Part shown: one piece after another, positions 34,469 to 36,825 of the stretch
Numbering within the stretch: the stretch's first letter is position 1
Layout of the letters: each line of letters opens with the position of its first letter
Assembly: GCF_016103465.1 (NCBI RefSeq)
Contig: NZ_JAEEAP010000037.1
Location: forward strand, 1-36,825
Direction: 5' to 3'
Source: Streptomyces sabulosicollis
GTDB lineage: Bacteria; Actinomycetota; Actinomycetes; Streptomycetales; Streptomycetaceae
DNA: 36,825 bases
Translations under genes and position numbers: made by a program
The notes under the pieces: model-generated
What the model saw: only the letters and a program-made list of their open reading frames with translations
Told to the model about the DNA's origin: nothing
The model's database searches: none

Positions 34469-35161
34469 GTGCCCCAGACAGCCGACCCCGACGGCCCCAT
34501 CGGGGTCTTCCTGCTCGACGACCACGAGGTGGTGCGGCGCGGACTGCGTGATCTGCTCGACGCCGAATCCGATCTGAAGGTGGTCGGCGAGGCGGCCAAC
34601 GCCCGCGAGGCCATCGCCCGCGCCCCCGCCGTACGGCCACGGGTCGCGGTGCTCGACGTACGGCTCGGCTCCTCGGGCGAGGGCGGGGACCACGAAGGCA
34701 TCGAGGTCTGCCGGGAGTTGCGGGCCCGCCTCCCCGACCTCGCCTGTCTGATGCTGACGTCCTTCGACGACGACGAGGCGCTGTTCGACGCCATCATGGC
34801 CGGGGCCGCGGGCTATGTGCTCAAGCAGATCAACGGGTCCGACCTGGTGTCGGCGGTGCGCACCGTGGCCGACGGCCGCTCCATGCTCGACCCCGGCGCC
34901 ACCGCCCGGGTGATGGCCCGGCTGCGCGGCCCCGCACCCAGCGGGCCCGTGGAGCTGGAGAAGCTGTCCCCGCGGGAGCGGGAGATCCTCCAGCTCATCG
35001 GCGATGGGCTGACCAACCGGCAGATCGCCGAGCGGCTGTTCCTGGCCGAGAAGACCGTCAAGAACCGCATCTCCTCGATCCTGTCCAAGCTGGGCGTGGG
35101 GCGGCGCATCCAGGCCGCGGTGATCGCCGAGCGGCTCAAGGAGCGCGAAGCGGGTCAGTGA
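34469..35161 (+). CDS. DevR/OsdR-like NarL-family response regulator
   Basis: Response regulator of 230 aa. The receiver domain spans about 11-132 with LLDDHEVVRRGLRDLL (Asp17/Asp18), phosphoacceptor Asp63 (VAVLDVRLG), MLTSFDDD and YVLKQINGSDL. A loop after the phosphorylation site (SSGEGGDHEG) is longer than usual. The LuxR helix-turn-helix spans about 163-222 (LSPREREILQLIGDGLTNRQIAERL, then LAEKTVKNRISSILSKLGVGRRIQAAV), a pattern close to DevR of M. tuberculosis. The GTG at 34469 follows GGAGGAGAGG. Its natural partner is the double-GAF kinase at 30267-32024. Together they probably control redox/dormancy genes including the universal stress protein. Confidence 0.93.
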   Translation: MPQTADPDGPIGVFLLDDHEVVRRGLRDLLDAESDLKVVGEAANAREAIARAPAVRPRVAVLDVRLGSSGEGGDHEGIEVCRELRARLPDLACLMLTSFDDDEALFDAIMAGAAGYVLKQINGSDLVSAVRTVADGRSMLDPGATARVMARLRGPAPSGPVELEKLSPREREILQLIGDGLTNRQIAERLFLAEKTVKNRISSILSKLGVGRRIQAAVIAERLKEREAGQ

Positions 35162-35537
35162 GCCCGTGGGCGGCGTGGCGAGGAGCCGATGACGCCCTTA
35201 CGGTGGCCGCCAGGGTGGCCGCACGCGTTTCGCGTGGAGCACGAGGCCGGTCCCCTTCCGGCCCCGCGCCCCACGCCGAACGGGGCGGGGCCGGTCGACA
35301 TGCTCATCACCGCAGTGGAGTGAGAGCCCGGCCCACCCCCGGTGGTGGAGATGGCTCGCGGAACTGCTCGGTCCAGCATCGCGGTGCGCCCCGCCGCCGG
35401 GGAGGGGCCGAACGGCCCCCATAAGTCGGGGGCGGACGGCCCTCACAACAAATCAGGGGCCGGACGGGGACTGCCCCATCCGGCCCGGCCCTTCCCGCGA
35501 CCGGGCCCGGCCCGGTCGCATCACCTCCCGACGTGTG
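35162..35537. other. 376-bp region without a gene
   Basis: Between two convergent genes. Short open frames here have no ribosome binding site and no recognisable protein. The right end holds a terminator hairpin (35497-35519). A weaker imperfect stem (CCGGACGGGG / CCCCATCCGG) lies just before it at about 35459-35482. Otherwise nothing identified. Confidence 0.6.
35497..35519. terminator. Terminator hairpin
   Basis: Perfect 10-bp arms GCGACCGGGC (35497-35506) and GCCCGGTCGC (35510-35519) with a CCG loop, 18 bases beyond the stop of the Pro/Gln-rich gene (minus strand). Confidence 0.7.
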
Positions 35538-36035
35538 TCAGTAGCCGCCTCCCGGCTGCGGCGACCGGCCGCCCGGGTACTGCTGACGCCCGTAAGGGTC
35601 GTCGTACTGAGCGGGCGCGGGCGCCGCCGGGCGAGGCGCGACCGGACGCGTCATGGCCGGGCGCATCGCCTCGTAGCCCATCGGCGCGGCCGGCGCGGGG
35701 CGCTGCATCTGCGGCTGCTGGGCGCCCGGGTAGCCCCGCGGTCCCGTCGGCTGCGGCGGGATGTAGGGCGAGTGCGCCTGCTGCAGGCCGGTGGGCTGCG
35801 GCGTGTGCTGCTGGTAGCCCTGGTGCATGGGTTGCGGGGAGGGGGCGGCCGGCAGCGCGGGCAGCGCCGAGGGCAGCGCCGGAAGATGACTTCCGGTGTC
35901 ATAGGCCGACGGCACCCTGATGGGTGCGATCTGCGGTGTCCCCCGCTCGGCGACAAGACTGTCGTAGATCGGGGTGTCCGGGAAGGACGGCGAGGAGTAG
36001 TAGCCGCCACCGTAAGTGCTGCGGGGGGAGGTCAT
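35538..36035 (-). CDS. Pro/Gln/Tyr-rich hypothetical protein
   Basis: Protein of 165 aa, probably largely disordered. The first 45 residues are the informative part (TSPRSTYGGGYYSSPSFPDT, then YDSLVAERGTPQIAPIRVP). The rest is rich in Pro, Gln, Ala and Tyr (PTGLQQAHSPYIPPQPTGP). It resembles a conserved Streptomyces protein family (perhaps DUF6643; recalled, not checked). No signal peptide or membrane helix. ATG 36035 has no ribosome binding site, and TAACTT (36043-36048, minus strand) is seven bases upstream, so a leaderless mRNA is possible. It diverges from the TerD gene. Function unknown. Confidence 0.78.
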   Translation of the reverse strand: MTSPRSTYGGGYYSSPSFPDTPIYDSLVAERGTPQIAPIRVPSAYDTGSHLPALPSALPALPAAPSPQPMHQGYQQHTPQPTGLQQAHSPYIPPQPTGPRGYPGAQQPQMQRPAPAAPMGYEAMRPAMTRPVAPRPAAPAPAQYDDPYGRQQYPGGRSPQPGGGY

Positions 36036-36121
36036 AGACCATAAGTTAAGCCCACCATGTGCTGATTGGGGAGTCCGGTAGGAGGGTTGTTTTCAGTGTT
36101 CGGAGTGGCCGTGGATCCCCA

Positions 36122-36246
36122 ATCCGAGCGAACCCGGGAAAATCGGTCGTCAGGGTACGTTGAGATCGTGTAAAGAGCGCGTTTTCAGCGGGTAGCCACC
36201 CGTCGTCCACGCTGTGCGACGGCCGAGCGGCCCGATCCGAGCGAAC
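36122..36246 (+). promoter_or_regulatory. Upstream region of the TerD gene with 12-bp direct repeat
   Basis: ATCCGAGCGAAC occurs exactly at 36122-36133 and 36235-36246. Between them GGGAAA (36136-36141), 17 bases, then GTT (36159-36161) resembles an ECF/SigR-type promoter (GGGAAT, 18 bases, GTT) with one base less spacing. Weak candidate. Confidence 0.3.
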
Positions 36247-36264
36247 AGAAAGGCAGGGGGACGG

Positions 36265-36825
36265 AAATGGCGATGCGCAAGGGCGGTAATACGCCAGTAC
36301 CGGCGGACGCGGTGCGGATCGAGCTCGGCTGGCGCGCCGGACCTGGGGTACCGGACGTGGACGCCTCGGCGCTGCTGCTGGTGTCCGGAAAGGTCAGGTC
36401 CGACGGGGACTTCGTGTTCTACAACCAGGCGGCGCACTCCTCCGGCGCGGTGCGCCACGAGGGGAAACGGACCGCGGGTGACACCGTGACCGACACCCTT
36501 TCGGTGGACCTCGCCCGGGTCGAGCCCGCCGTCGACACCGTGGTCCTCGCGGGCTCGGCCGACGGGGGAACGTTCGGTCAGGTCCCCGGTCTGCACGTCC
36601 GGGTGCTGAACGCGGCGGGCGGCGCGGAGATCGCCCGCTTCGACAGCGAGGACGCGACGGTCGAGACCGCCTTCGTCCTCGGCGAGCTGTACCGCAGGCA
36701 GGGCGCCTGGAAGTTCCGCGCCGTGGGGCAGGGGTACGACAGCGGTCTCGCGGGGCTCGCCACGGACTTCGGCATCACGGTCGACGAACCGCAGCGGGCG
36801 CCCGCTCAGCCCACCGCCCCGGCGC
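36265..36825 (+). CDS. TerD-family stress protein (3' end beyond window)
   Basis: The open frame runs off the window after 187 codons. [20 protein letters not shown] is followed by the TerD domain: a strand [19 protein letters not shown], a calcium-binding-type DGDFVFYNQ, then [40 protein letters not shown] and [11 protein letters not shown]. TerD proteins bind calcium and occur in tellurite-resistance and general stress clusters of Streptomyces, often in several copies. After about residue 175 a Pro/Ala-rich stretch ([13 protein letters not shown]) begins, suggesting a linker to a further domain, perhaps a second TerD. ATG 36265 is six bases after AGGGGG. Confidence 0.92.

Noticed and set aside
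35158-35424. Small open frame after the DevR-like gene
   Set aside because: Arg/Gly/Ala-rich, no ribosome binding site, no recognisable protein; region contains terminators.

Overview
The window looks like a piece of a Streptomyces (or very close actinomycete) chromosome. Base composition is very GC-rich, with G/C at almost every third codon position. GTG and TTG starts are common. Sugar ABC importers lack their own ATPase. There is a zinc/mycothiol-type DinB-like enzyme, many anti-sigma-type ATPases and a TerD protein, and only one TTA (bldA-type) codon was noticed in all coding sequence. No rRNA, tRNA, insertion sequence, phage or CRISPR was seen. The species cannot be named from this.

Left part (1-7.9 kb): a carbohydrate locus. 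A LacI-family regulator (its last few residues are cut by the window edge) diverges from a ROK sugar kinase across a perfect LacI-type operator. A secreted GH27 alpha-galactosidase with a C-terminal NPCBM domain converges on the kinase and diverges from a sugar-binding lipoprotein plus two ABC permeases. The layout suggests extracellular release of galactose from alpha-galactosides, import of sugar using an ATPase encoded elsewhere, and phosphorylation inside.

Middle part (8-24.4 kb): mostly single housekeeping or accessory genes. They are a TmrB-like P-loop/NUDIX fusion, an M20 dipeptidase, a geranylgeranyl-reductase-type flavoprotein, a NarL-type two-component pair, and a DUF2797 / small membrane protein / DUF4442 cluster. 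Next come a DinB-like enzyme, an MFS exporter back-to-back with a ROK repressor, a DUF4865 protein, a SHOCT protein, an anti-sigma-like ATPase, a small unknown, a Cds1-like PLP enzyme, a SRPBCC protein and a DeoR regulator. Several genes here start with no Shine-Dalgarno sequence and have a -10-like hexamer 6-7 bases before the start codon, which points to leaderless mRNAs.

The most unusual part is 24.5-29.4 kb. A 10-11-helix membrane protein carries an alpha/beta hydrolase whose oxyanion-hole end lies before, and whose catalytic triad lies after, the membrane block. It converges, with a 31-bp overlap, on a protein that joins a long right-handed beta-helix (about 17 coils, with a recurring cysteine) to a CbxX/EccA-type AAA+ ATPase.

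Right part (29.6-35.2 kb): a dormancy/redox-stress block resembling the DevR/DevS (DosR) and OsdK/OsdR systems. It holds an Rv1733c-like membrane protein, a double-GAF histidine kinase, a two-domain universal stress protein, an anti-sigma-like ATPase, a lone cyclic-nucleotide-binding-like domain without a DNA-binding domain, and a DevR-like response regulator. The window ends with a Pro/Gln-rich protein of unknown function and the start of a TerD-family stress protein. All functions are inferred from sequence recognition without searches.
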